Positions 16,854 through 24,951 of a stretch of DNA of 64,000 nt are shown here, piece by piece. The translations under genes were made by a program, and so were the position numbers. The stretch covers positions 346,976-410,975 of the forward strand of contig NZ_KB911584.1 of NCBI RefSeq assembly GCF_000383615.1, given 5' to 3'. Source of the DNA: Streptomyces canus 299MFChir4.1. GTDB lineage: Bacteria > Actinomycetota > Actinomycetes > Streptomycetales > Streptomycetaceae. Within the stretch, counting starts at the first letter, position 1, and every line of letters starts with the position of its first letter. The notes under the pieces are model-generated. The model ran no database searches. It saw only the letters and a program-made list of their open reading frames with translations, and was not told the origin of the DNA.

Positions 16854-17481
16854 CGAGTGCGCAAGGCAGGCCGGGGAAGGCCTCCGGGCCGTCGTCGGGG
16901 GTGAAGCGGTACGGCTCGTCCGGGAGGACGACCACGTCCGGGGCGGCCGCCCGCAGCTCCTCCAGCGGGATGCGCGGATAGCGGTCGGCGTGGCCGGCGT
17001 ACACATGGTCCACCCCCAGGCGGGACAGCACGTCGCCGGCGAAGGTGTCCCGGCCCAGCACCATCCACGGCCTGCGCCAGATGGGCACGACCGCCGTCAC
17101 GCGGTGCTCCCGTGCGGGAAGCGCCGACCAGGCCTCCTCGGCCTCGTCCAGCCAGCGCGGCCGTACGACGCCACAGGCCTCGACGACCCGGGCCAGCTCC
17201 TCGAAGGCCTGCGGGACGTCCCGGACCTCGGTGAGCAGGACCTCCAGGCCCGCCGCGCGCAGGGCTTGAAGATCCGGCTCGCGGTTCTCCTCCTCGTTGG
17301 CGATCACCAGGTCGGGGGCGAGGGCGACGATCCGGTCGACTTTCGGGTTCTTGGTGCCGCCGATCCGGGGGACGTCGAGGTCCGCCGGGTGCGTGCACCA
17401 GTCGGTGGCGCCGACCAGGGCGCCGGGTGCCGAGCGGGCGATCGCCTCGGTCAGCGAGGGGACCAGGGAGACGACCCTCAC
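16765..17481 (-). CDS. BtuF-like helical-backbone metal/cofactor receptor without signal peptide
   Basis: The 238-residue protein begins MRVVSLVPSLTEAIA and continues VGATDWCTHP and DLVIANEEENR, the fold of class III solute-binding proteins that bind vitamin B12 or iron chelates. It lacks a signal peptide or lipobox, so it is either cytosolic or not a transporter receptor. No permease, ATPase or cobalamin-riboswitch-like leader is present. The GTG start overlaps the XRE-cupin stop (GTGA at 17481-17478), so the two are coupled. Its 3' end overlaps the convergent transporter gene by 89 bases. Confidence 0.78.
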   Translation of the reverse strand: MRVVSLVPSLTEAIARSAPGALVGATDWCTHPADLDVPRIGGTKNPKVDRIVALAPDLVIANEEENREPDLQALRAAGLEVLLTEVRDVPQAFEELARVVEACGVVRPRWLDEAEEAWSALPAREHRVTAVVPIWRRPWMVLGRDTFAGDVLSRLGVDHVYAGHADRYPRIPLEELRAAAPDVVVLPDEPYRFTPDDGPEAFPGLPCALVSGRHLTWYGPSLAAAPRALDEALRAALR

Positions 17482-18047
17482 TGCCGGGGCCGGTCCTGGA
17501 CCGCCTCGATGTGTTCGGCCACGGCGACGACGACCACGCGGGTGTCCGCCACGGTCGCCCGCCAGCGGTGCCGCACCCCGCCGGTCAGGTACAGGGTGTC
17601 GCCGCGGCCCAGCCGGTAGGCGCGCCCCTCGGCCTCGACGTCCACCGCGCCGTCGGCCACGTACATCAACTGGTCGTTGCGGTACTGGAATTCACGGCCC
17701 GCGTCGTGGTCGCCGGTGAACTCCTGGGCGTGCATCTGGTGGTGCCCCCGCACCAGGGAGCGCATCCGGGGTTCGTAGCCCGGGTCCGGACCGTCGGCGT
17801 GCACGACGTCGACGCTGCACGCCGGGTCGGCGGCCGCGAGGAGTTCCACGGCCGTGGTGCGCAGCGCGTCGGCGACCTTCTCCAGGGAGCTGCGGCTGGG
17901 GCGGGCGCGTTCGTTCTCGATCTGGCTCAGGAAGGGGACCGAGAGGCCGCTGCGCTCGGCGACGACGGCGAGAGTGAGCTCCAGCGCGCGGCGCCGACGG
18001 CGCACGGCCGCGCCGACCCGAAGGGGCTGTTCTTTGTGGTCGCCCAT
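17478..18047 (-). CDS. XRE-family regulator with C-terminal cupin domain
   Basis: The 189-residue protein joins a Cro/CI-type HTH (about 10-66: RRRRALELTLAVVAERSGLSVPFLSQIENERARPS) to a small cupin barrel (about 105-178: DQLMYVADGAVDVEAEG, GDTLYLTGGVRHRW). Such proteins repress catabolic genes and release DNA when the cupin binds a small ligand. Translational coupling to the BtuF-like receptor is unusual and suggests a shared ligand or a shared physiological cue. Confidence 0.88.
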   Translation of the reverse strand: MGDHKEQPLRVGAAVRRRRRALELTLAVVAERSGLSVPFLSQIENERARPSRSSLEKVADALRTTAVELLAAADPACSVDVVHADGPDPGYEPRMRSLVRGHHQMHAQEFTGDHDAGREFQYRNDQLMYVADGAVDVEAEGRAYRLGRGDTLYLTGGVRHRWRATVADTRVVVVAVAEHIEAVQDRPRQ

Positions 18048-18196
18048 GGCTCCGGCTCCCTCCTCCGCTCGTCGGTCCTGTGACGCGTCCCCTGATGAGT
18101 TGTCTGCACCCTACGCATGTTCGGCAAACCGTTTCACGCGGCCGTCACATCGATGTCATACGGCGGGCGACCGTACCTCACCTTTCGCGCCAGCCG

Positions 18197-18233
18197 AACG
18201 GCCCCCTGGAGGCTGCCAGGGGGCCGTTTTTCG
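18197..18233. terminator. Strong hairpin terminator downstream of the betaine-type transporter
   Basis: AACGGCCCCCTGG and CCAGGGGGCCGTT form a perfect 13-bp stem with a 6-base loop (18197-18228). The T-run (18227-18231) is on the forward strand, although both flanking genes are on the reverse strand. It may act in both directions, since many actinobacterial terminators lack U-tails. The rest of the 18048-18340 gap shows only a small CATAG...CTATG palindrome near 18295-18306. Confidence 0.75.
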
Positions 18234-18340
18234 GTCACCCGTCCGGCGTGTGCCGCCCAAGTCCCCTTGTCGGCATCGGAGTTCGGGCGATGGCATAGCT
18301 CTATGTGGTTGGCCGGATCCTTACCGTGCACACGGAGCGG

Positions 18341-20953
18341 TTATGACGGCGTCATCCGCCCGACCATCTCCGGGTGCTCCTTGAGCCAGGCGGTGACCGC
18401 CTGCTCCTCGTGGCCCTGGCCGTACTTGTTGATCTCCCCTTCCAGGGTACCGAGCTCGTCCTCACTCATGTGGAATCCCTTGATCCACTTGGTGAGCTGG
18501 GGGTACTGCCCGGGGAACTCCTCGTGGGCGATGGTGCGGATCGTGTTGCCCTCGCCGAAGAGCTTCTTGTCGTCCTTCAGCTTGGTCAGGTCGTACTGGC
18601 TGTACGCCCAGTGCGGGGACCACAGGACCACGGCCACGGGCTGCTTCCTGGCGTAGGCGCGCTTGAGCTCGGCCAGCATCGCGGGCGTGGAGCCGTCGAC
18701 GACCTCGTACTCCTTGTCGAGGCCGTAGCCCGGCAGCACCTTGTTCTTGAGGAGGTTCATCTCGCCGGTGCCCGGTTCGATGCCGATGATCTTCCCGTCG
18801 AACTGGGATGCCTTGCCCTTGAGGTCCTCGTACGTCTTCACACCCTTGACGTACGACGGTACGGCGACCTCCAGCGACGTCGGCCGATACCAGGTGCCGA
18901 GGTCGGCCAGGCTGTCCTTGCTCTTGTCCCAGTAGTTCTTCTGGGCGTACGGCAGCCAGGCGTCGAAATTGAGGTCCAGGTCGCCGGAGGCGAGGCCGGT
19001 GTAGACCGGGCCGACGTCCATCTGCTTGAGGTTGAGCTTGTAGCCGCGCTTCTCCAGGACGTTCTTCCAGAGATACGTGACGGCGATGTCCTCGTCCCAG
19101 GGGAACCAGGCCACGTCGACCGGCCGCTTCGCCTCGGCCGGAGTGCCGCTGTCCTCGACGGGGGCCAGCTTGTCGACCAGGCCCGGGTGCTGCTTGAGCC
19201 AGGTGCGCACGGCGTCCTGCTGCCTGCCCTTGCCGGCCTTGTTGATCTCGGCCTCCAGGCTGGTGAGCTGCTTCTCGTCCAGCTTGAAGTTCTTCAGCCA
19301 CCCTCCGACGACCGGGTTGTCGTCGGCGAAGCCCTTGCGGGCCACCGAGTGGATGCCGTCACCCGAGCCCCAGGCGCCCTTGGGGTCCTTGAGCTTCTTC
19401 AGGTCGTAGTCGTTGTACGCCCAGTGCGGCGACCAGAGCGTGACGGCGATCGGGGCCTTCTTGGCGTAGGCGCGCTTGAGCTCGGCCAGCATGGCGGGCG
19501 TGGAGCTGTCGACGACCTTGTACTCCTTGTCGAGGCCGTACGCCTTGAGGACCTTGCTCTTCAGCAGTGCCATCTCGCCGGCGCCGGGCTCGATGCCGGT
19601 GATCTTCCCGCCGAACCGAGAGGCCTTGCCCTTGAGGTCGGGCAGGGAGTTGATGTCCTTCATGTACGACGGGACGCTCAGCTCCAGAGACGTCTTGTCG
19701 TACCAGGCGCCGAGGTCGTCGAGGTCGGCACCGTACTTCTTCCAGTACTGCTCGTGGGTCGTCGGCAGCCAGGCGCCGGTCATGAAGTCGGCGTTGCCGG
19801 AGGCGAGGGAGGTGTAGAGGGGGCCCGCGTCGAACTGCTTGGCGTCCACCTGGTAGCCGCGTTCCTCCAGGATCTCCTTCCACAGGAAGGTGGAGGCGAC
19901 CCCGTCGTCCCAGGGGACGTAGCCGATGCTGATCTTCTTGCCCTGGCCGACATCCTTGCTTGCGGAGACGGCCGTGGCCTCGCCCGAGGTGCCGCCGAAG
20001 ATGCCCATGCCGCCCGCGACGAGGGCGAGGACGACGACGCCGATCACGGCGATCTGCGGGCGGGGGCGGTAGGACCAGATCCTGAGGCCCTGGGTCGCGC
20101 GGGCCTTGGCGGCGGCGCGGCGGCCCAGCGGGGAGACCTGGGTGCCGAGCGCGCTGGTCATGCGGTCCAGGTAGATCGCGAGGATCACGATGGCGACACC
20201 GGCCTCGGAACCGAGACCCACGTTGAGCTGGCCGATGGCCTCGTTGACGTCACCGCCGAGGCCGCCCGTGCCGACCATGCCGGCGATCGCGGCCATGGAC
20301 AGGCCGAGCATGATGACCTGGTTGACGCCGGCCATCACGGTGGGCAGCGCCAGGGGAAGCTGGACGCGCAGGAGAGTGTCGCGCGGGGTGGTGCCGAACG
20401 CCTCGGCGGCCTCGACGAGCTCCTTGTCGACCTGGCGGATGCCGAGCTCGGTCATGCGGACGCCGGGGGCCAGCGCGAAGATCAGGGTGGCGACGATGCC
20501 CGCGGAGGCGCCGGTGCCGAAGAACAGGATCGCCGGGATGAGGTAGATCATCGCGGGCAGCGTCTGCATGAAGTCCAGGACGGGGCGGACGATGCCGCTG
20601 ACCCGGTTCGAGCGGGCCGCCCAGATGCCCACGGGAACGGCTATCACCAGCGCGATGATCGTGGCGACGAGGACCAGTGAGAGGGTCGTCATCGCGTCTT
20701 CCCACAGTTCGAGGGAGTCGATGAAGGCGAATCCCGCGAAGGTGAGGACGCCGGCCAGGGTGCCGCGCAGCCAGAACGCGATCACGGCGAGGATGCCCGC
20801 GAGCAGCAGGGGCTGGGGCGCCTGGAGGACGGCGTCGATGCCGTCGTAGGTGCCGGTGAAGACGGTCTTCAGGAAGTCGAAGAGCCAGGACACGTGGTCC
20901 AGCAGCCAGTCGACGGTGTCGTTGACCCAGTCGCCGAGCGGGATCCTAGGCAT
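18341..20953 (-). CDS. Glycine betaine/proline-type ABC transporter: permease fused to two substrate-binding domains
   Basis: The 870-residue protein starts at ATG 20953, overlapping the ATPase stop by eight bases. A ProW/OpuAB-like permease (about 1-320, EAA-like loop VEAAEAFGTTPRD) is followed by two consecutive OpuAC-like binding domains (about 340-600 and 610-870). Each keeps the aromatic residues expected to cage a quaternary ammonium: GYVPWDD / AWFPWDED, QYW / NYW and LWSPHWAY. Known OpuABC fusions usually carry one binding domain; duplication may raise capture or widen specificity. It imports osmoprotectants together with the adjacent ATPase. Confidence 0.9.
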   Translation of the reverse strand: MPRIPLGDWVNDTVDWLLDHVSWLFDFLKTVFTGTYDGIDAVLQAPQPLLLAGILAVIAFWLRGTLAGVLTFAGFAFIDSLELWEDAMTTLSLVLVATIIALVIAVPVGIWAARSNRVSGIVRPVLDFMQTLPAMIYLIPAILFFGTGASAGIVATLIFALAPGVRMTELGIRQVDKELVEAAEAFGTTPRDTLLRVQLPLALPTVMAGVNQVIMLGLSMAAIAGMVGTGGLGGDVNEAIGQLNVGLGSEAGVAIVILAIYLDRMTSALGTQVSPLGRRAAAKARATQGLRIWSYRPRPQIAVIGVVVLALVAGGMGIFGGTSGEATAVSASKDVGQGKKISIGYVPWDDGVASTFLWKEILEERGYQVDAKQFDAGPLYTSLASGNADFMTGAWLPTTHEQYWKKYGADLDDLGAWYDKTSLELSVPSYMKDINSLPDLKGKASRFGGKITGIEPGAGEMALLKSKVLKAYGLDKEYKVVDSSTPAMLAELKRAYAKKAPIAVTLWSPHWAYNDYDLKKLKDPKGAWGSGDGIHSVARKGFADDNPVVGGWLKNFKLDEKQLTSLEAEINKAGKGRQQDAVRTWLKQHPGLVDKLAPVEDSGTPAEAKRPVDVAWFPWDEDIAVTYLWKNVLEKRGYKLNLKQMDVGPVYTGLASGDLDLNFDAWLPYAQKNYWDKSKDSLADLGTWYRPTSLEVAVPSYVKGVKTYEDLKGKASQFDGKIIGIEPGTGEMNLLKNKVLPGYGLDKEYEVVDGSTPAMLAELKRAYARKQPVAVVLWSPHWAYSQYDLTKLKDDKKLFGEGNTIRTIAHEEFPGQYPQLTKWIKGFHMSEDELGTLEGEINKYGQGHEEQAVTAWLKEHPEMVGRMTPS

Positions 20954-22007
20954 GAGCGGCCTCCTGGGGGGACTCCACGTCGCCGAGGAAGCCGACCAGG
21001 CGCTCCTGCGCGACCACACCGACGAGCCTGCGCTTCGCGTCGAGGACGGCCACCGGGTGGCTCGACCGGGCACTCATCGCGCACAGCTCGGTGAACGGCG
21101 TGTCGGGCGTCGCGGTCTCGCAGTCGTCGGCGCAGCCGCAGTCGGCCGGGGTGCCGCTCACGTCCGTGTCCATGACGGCGGACGCGGTAAGGACCCGGGA
21201 GCGGTCGACGTCCTTGGTGAAGGAGGCGACGTAGTCGTCGGCGGGCCGCACGAGGATGTCCTCCGCGCTGCCGATCTGGACGATCCGGCCGTCGCGCATC
21301 ACGGCGATCCGGTCGCCGAGCCGCATCGCCTCGTTGAGGTCGTGGGTGATGAAGACGATGGTCTTCTTCAGGGTCTTCTGGAGCTGGAGGAGCTGGTCCT
21401 GCATGTCCCGTCGGATCAGCGGGTCGAGCGCGCTGAAGGACTCGTCCATGAGGAGCAGGTCGGCGTCGGTGGCGAGGGCCCGGGCCAGGCCCACGCGCTG
21501 CTGCATACCGCCGGACAGCTCGTCGGGCCAGGACTTCTCCCAGCCTCCCAGGCCGCACAGCTCCAGGGCCTCGGTGGCCCGCTCGATGCGCTCGGCCTTG
21601 GGGACGCCCTGGACGGCGAGTCCGTAGGCGGCGTTCTCCAGGACGCTGCGGTGCGGGAAGAGCGCGAAGTGCTGGAAGACCATGCTGATCTTCTGGGCGC
21701 GTACGGCGCGCAGCTCGCGGTCGGTGAGCGCGGTGAGGTCCTGGCCGTCGAAGCGGACATGGCCCGCGGTCGGCTCCAGGAGGCCGTTGAGCATGCGCAG
21801 CAGCGTGGACTTGCCGGAGCCCGACAGGCCCATGACGACGAAGATCTGGCCCGGGTCCACGGTGAAGGAGGCGTCGATCACCGCCGCGGTGGTGCCCTCG
21901 GCGCGCAGTCCCTCCCGGTCCGCGCCCTCGCGAAGCCTCTCGACCGCCTGGTCCGGCCGTCTTCCGAAGACCTTGTACAGCTGCTCTGCCTCAAGCCGTG
22001 ATGACAC
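20946..22007 (-). CDS. Glycine betaine/proline ABC transporter ATP-binding protein
   Basis: The 353-residue ATPase of the ProV/OpuAA family starts at GTG 22007 (VSSRLEAEQLYKVFG) behind AGAGGT. It shows Walker A GLSGSGKS, signature LSGGMQQR, Walker B LLLMDESFSALDP and the H-loop FITHDLNEA. The C-terminal part (about 270-353) looks like a CBS-type regulatory segment interrupted by a Cys/Asp/Thr-rich linker; CBS pairs in OpuA sense ionic strength or c-di-AMP. It is the first gene of the two-gene transporter operon. Confidence 0.92.
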   Translation of the reverse strand: MSSRLEAEQLYKVFGRRPDQAVERLREGADREGLRAEGTTAAVIDASFTVDPGQIFVVMGLSGSGKSTLLRMLNGLLEPTAGHVRFDGQDLTALTDRELRAVRAQKISMVFQHFALFPHRSVLENAAYGLAVQGVPKAERIERATEALELCGLGGWEKSWPDELSGGMQQRVGLARALATDADLLLMDESFSALDPLIRRDMQDQLLQLQKTLKKTIVFITHDLNEAMRLGDRIAVMRDGRIVQIGSAEDILVRPADDYVASFTKDVDRSRVLTASAVMDTDVSGTPADCGCADDCETATPDTPFTELCAMSARSSHPVAVLDAKRRLVGVVAQERLVGFLGDVESPQEAAHA

Positions 22008-22210
22008 GCGTACCTCTTGTCTCTTGACCACTGGGTGGGAGACGAAGGGCCGCGAACAGTTGAAAGTGCAACCTGCCTCGCTCCGAGGCGGCGCCTGCCC
22101 ATAAGCCTTTCGGCCAAACACACGGGTGTCCTGGTTCACAGGACGCTCACACCGCCGGACGCGTCGAGCGGCGGCGGCCGGTGTCGGTGCCGTACGGCAT
22201 GATGCGAGAC

Positions 22211-23131
22211 GTGACCGGACGACTGATGCTCCTCGACACCGCCTCGCTCTACTTCCGTGCCTACTTCGGGGTGCCGGAGTCGGTGAAGGCACCCGACGGC
22301 ACGCCGGTGAACGCCGTGCGCGGCCTCCTCGAATTCATCGACCGCCTGGTCAAGGACCACCATCCCGACCTGCTGGTGGCCTGCATGGACGCCGACTGGC
22401 GCCCCCAGTGGCGGGTCGACCTCATCCCCTCCTACAAGGCGCACCGCGTCGCCGAGGAGCACGAGAGCGGCCCGGACGAGGAGGAGGTGCCGGACACTCT
22501 GTCGCCGCAGGTGCCGGTGATCGAGGCCGTCCTGGACGCGCTCGGCATCGCGCGCGTGGGGGTGGCCGGATACGAGGCGGACGACGTGATCGGCACGTTC
22601 ACCGCGCAGGCGACCGGCCCGGTCGACATCGTCACCGGCGACCGCGACCTGTACCAGCTGGTCGACGACGAGCGCCAGGTGCGGGTGCTGTATCCCCTCA
22701 AGGGCGTCGGCACGCTCCAGCTGACCGACGAGGCGTGGCTGCGCGAGAAGTACGGCGTCGACGGCCGCGGGTACGTGGATCTGGCGCTGCTGCGCGGCGA
22801 CCCGAGCGACGGTCTGCCGGGCGTGCCCGGCATCGGCGAGAAGACGGCGGCCAAGCTGCTCGACCAGTTCGGCGACCTGGCCGGGATCATGGCCGCGGTC
22901 GACGACCCGAAGGCGAAGCTCACGCCGTCGCAGCGCAAGCGGCTGGACGAGTCGCGGCCGTACGTGGCCGTGGCGCCGAAGGTCGTGCGGGTGGCCGGTG
23001 ATGTCCCGCTGCCGCGAGTGGACACCGCGGTTCCGCGCACGCCGCGCGATCCCGCGGCACTGGAGAAGCTGGCGGAGCGGTGGGGGCTCGGTGGATCATT
23101 GCAGCGACTGGTGGCGACGCTCGGCGCGTAA
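22211..23131 (+). CDS. 5'-3' exonuclease, PolI exo-domain family (FEN-like)
   Basis: About 306 residues if begun at GTG 22211 (VTGRLMLLDTASLYFRAYFG); in-frame alternatives are ATG 22202, ATG 22199 and GTG 22181, and no ribosome site decides between them. The protein has the acidic metal site of the PolI/T5 flap nuclease fold (LLDTAS, YEADDVIGT, VTGDRDLYQL) and the helix-hairpin-helix GVPGIGEKTAAKLL. It lacks a polymerase domain, so it is a free-standing flap/RNA-primer nuclease of DNA replication and repair. Confidence 0.88.
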   Translation: MTGRLMLLDTASLYFRAYFGVPESVKAPDGTPVNAVRGLLEFIDRLVKDHHPDLLVACMDADWRPQWRVDLIPSYKAHRVAEEHESGPDEEEVPDTLSPQVPVIEAVLDALGIARVGVAGYEADDVIGTFTAQATGPVDIVTGDRDLYQLVDDERQVRVLYPLKGVGTLQLTDEAWLREKYGVDGRGYVDLALLRGDPSDGLPGVPGIGEKTAAKLLDQFGDLAGIMAAVDDPKAKLTPSQRKRLDESRPYVAVAPKVVRVAGDVPLPRVDTAVPRTPRDPAALEKLAERWGLGGSLQRLVATLGA

Positions 23132-23187
23132 ATATTGCCCTCGCTTTCCACGAGTGGCATGCCGTCGCCAGCGAGGCGGATGCTAAC

Positions 23188-23206
23188 TTAGGTAAGCCTA
23201 AGCGTA
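23188..23206 (+). promoter_or_regulatory. Iron box (IdeR/DmdR1-type operator)
   Basis: TTAGGTAAGCCTAAGCGTA closely fits the 19-bp IdeR/DmdR consensus; the first two hexamer-like arms are perfect and the third is degenerate. It ends 18 bases before the start codon of the siderophore-interacting protein, a position where the iron-loaded repressor would block transcription. Iron repression is inferred from the site. Confidence 0.82.
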
Positions 23207-23224
23207 GGGAACTGGGAGGCCGCC

Positions 23225-24070
23225 ATGGCAGAAGGACCGGGACGCAAGCCGCGGAAGCCCCACTCCGCACAGGTGCTGCGCACCGAACGCCTCACCCCGC
23301 ACATGCAGCGCGTGGTGCTCGGCGGCGACGGACTCGCCGAGTTCGCGGCGGACACCTGCACCGACCACTACGTCAAGATCCTGTTCCCGGCCGAGGGCGC
23401 GACCTACCCCGAACCCTTCGACATGCAGCGGATCCGCGAGGAGTTCCCCCGCGAGCAGTGGCCCGTGACCCGCACGTACACCGTGCGCCACTGGGACGCC
23501 GAACACCGCGAGCTCACCCTGGACTTCGTGATCCACGGCGACGAGGGCCTGGCCGGTCCCTGGGCGGTGCGGGTCCAGCCCGGCGAGACCGTGCGCTTCA
23601 TGGGCCCGGGTGGCGCCTACGCCCCGCACCAGGACGCCGACTGGCATCTGCTCGTCGGGGACGAGAGCGCGCTGCCCGCGATCGCCCGCTCCCTGGAGTC
23701 ACTGCCCGACGGCACCCGGGCGCACGCCTTCATCGAGGTCTCCGGGCCCGAGGAGGAGCAGAAGATCGACTCCGACGTGGAGGTCGTCTGGCTGCACCGC
23801 GGCTCCCGCCCCGTCGGCGAGGCCCTGGTGGAGGCCGTCCGCGCGCTGGAGTTCCCGGAGGGCCGGCTGTGTGCGTTCGTGCACGGCGAGGCGCACTTCG
23901 TGAAGCAGCTGCGCCACTTGCTGCGGGTCGAACGGGCAGTGCCGCGCGAGGACCTGTCGATCTCCGGCTACTGGCGCCTGGGCCACAACGAGGACGGCTG
24001 GCAGGCCTCCAAGCGGGACTGGAACGCGCGCATCGAAGCGGAGCAGGAGGGGGCGGCGCCCGCCGCTTAG
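23225..24070 (+). CDS. Siderophore-interacting protein (FAD-dependent ferric-siderophore reductase)
   Basis: The 281-residue ViuB/SIP-family protein has an N-terminal FAD-binding barrel with RTYTVRHWD (the RxYT flavin motif), GPWAVRVQPGE and GPGGAY, and a C-terminal NAD(P)H domain with GDESALPAIARSLE and GYWRLGHNEDGW. These cytosolic enzymes release iron from imported siderophores by reduction. The ATG at 23225 follows GGGAGG with five bases' spacing. The iron box directly upstream supports derepression under iron starvation. A strong hairpin terminator follows the gene. Confidence 0.92.
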   Translation: MAEGPGRKPRKPHSAQVLRTERLTPHMQRVVLGGDGLAEFAADTCTDHYVKILFPAEGATYPEPFDMQRIREEFPREQWPVTRTYTVRHWDAEHRELTLDFVIHGDEGLAGPWAVRVQPGETVRFMGPGGAYAPHQDADWHLLVGDESALPAIARSLESLPDGTRAHAFIEVSGPEEEQKIDSDVEVVWLHRGSRPVGEALVEAVRALEFPEGRLCAFVHGEAHFVKQLRHLLRVERAVPREDLSISGYWRLGHNEDGWQASKRDWNARIEAEQEGAAPAA

Positions 24071-24120
24071 GGCTGCGCTTCAGGCTTGCCTGTCAGGTCC
24101 GCGCTTCACGCATGCGTCCC

Positions 24121-24158
24121 CGAAAGGGGCGGCACCTTCGAGGGTGCCGCCCCTTTCG
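24121..24158. terminator. Bidirectional terminator between the convergent SIP and ABC-2 genes
   Basis: GAAAGGGGCGGCACC (24122-24136) and its exact complement (24143-24157) form a 15-bp stem with a 6-base loop. It lies between two convergent genes, and A/T-rich ends on both strands allow it to serve both. Confidence 0.88.
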
Positions 24159-24174
24159 TCGCGTCCGGGAGCGG

Positions 24175-24951
24175 TCACACCGACCGCTGGTACGACCGGA
24201 ACGTCCGGATCGACAGCCACACCGCCACGACCGCCAGCCCGAGCAGCGCTCCCCCGCGGCTCAGCACGACACCCCAGTCCGGATCGGCGGACAGGGCCGA
24301 ACGGCCCGCCACCATCGCCCAGTTCAGCGGGTTGAAGTCGGCGACGTGCCGCATCCAGGAGGGCATCTGCGAGGGCGCCATGAAGGCGCTGGACAGGAAG
24401 GTGAGCGGGAGCAGCAGGAAGGTGTTGATCCCGATGATCGACTCCCGCTCCCGCACCAGCATGCCGAGCGCGTTGGACAGCGCCCCGAAGACGGTGCCCA
24501 GCAGGACCGAGGCGAGCACCAGGACGGCGATCCCCGCGATGCCGCCCGGGTAGTCGGCGCCCCCGAGGAGCCCGAGCAGCACGATGACCACCGACTGGAA
24601 GGCGGTGACCAGGCCGTTGTTGACGACGTTCCCGTTCATCAGCGCGGCCCGGCTGACCGGGGTGGTCAGGAAGCGGTCCAGAGTCCCGCGCTGGATCTCC
24701 TCCAGGGTGCCCATGCCGGCCCACATGTTGGAGCCGAGCGCACTCATCACGACCACGCCCGGGACGAGGTAGTCGAGATACGAGGTGGTCCCGAAGCCGC
24801 CGAGCTCGACGACCTTCTTGAAGAGGCTGCCGAACAGGAACAGCCAGATCACCGGCTGGATCAGGGTGATGATCGCGTACGCGGGCTGCCGCACGAACAC
24901 CAGGAGTTGACGCTGCGTCATGTACCAGGTCTGGGAGACGGCCATGCTCAT
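24175..24951 (-). CDS. ABC-2 type transporter permease
   Basis: The 258-residue protein has six hydrophobic helices and the ABC-2/DrrB signature: IQPVIWLFLFGSLF, a loop GTLEEIQRGTLDRFLTTPVSRAALMNGNV, and LLPLTFLSSAFMAPSQMPSWMRHVADFNPLNW. The start at ATG 24951 overlaps the ATPase stop (ATGA). Together they form a DrrAB-like exporter, probably for a hydrophobic drug, lipid or secreted metabolite. Confidence 0.9.
   Translation of the reverse strand: MSMAVSQTWYMTQRQLLVFVRQPAYAIITLIQPVIWLFLFGSLFKKVVELGGFGTTSYLDYLVPGVVVMSALGSNMWAGMGTLEEIQRGTLDRFLTTPVSRAALMNGNVVNNGLVTAFQSVVIVLLGLLGGADYPGGIAGIAVLVLASVLLGTVFGALSNALGMLVRERESIIGINTFLLLPLTFLSSAFMAPSQMPSWMRHVADFNPLNWAMVAGRSALSADPDWGVVLSRGGALLGLAVVAVWLSIRTFRSYQRSV

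Noticed and set aside
17482..17560. Cobalamin riboswitch upstream of the BtuF-like gene
   Set aside because: The gene overlaps the preceding regulator by four bases, leaving no leader, and no B12-box-like sequence was seen.
22008..22180. Structured leader or riboswitch before the betaine ATPase gene
   Set aside because: Several GC-rich inverted repeats exist, but none matched a riboswitch class I know, and the region must also hold the divergent exonuclease promoter.
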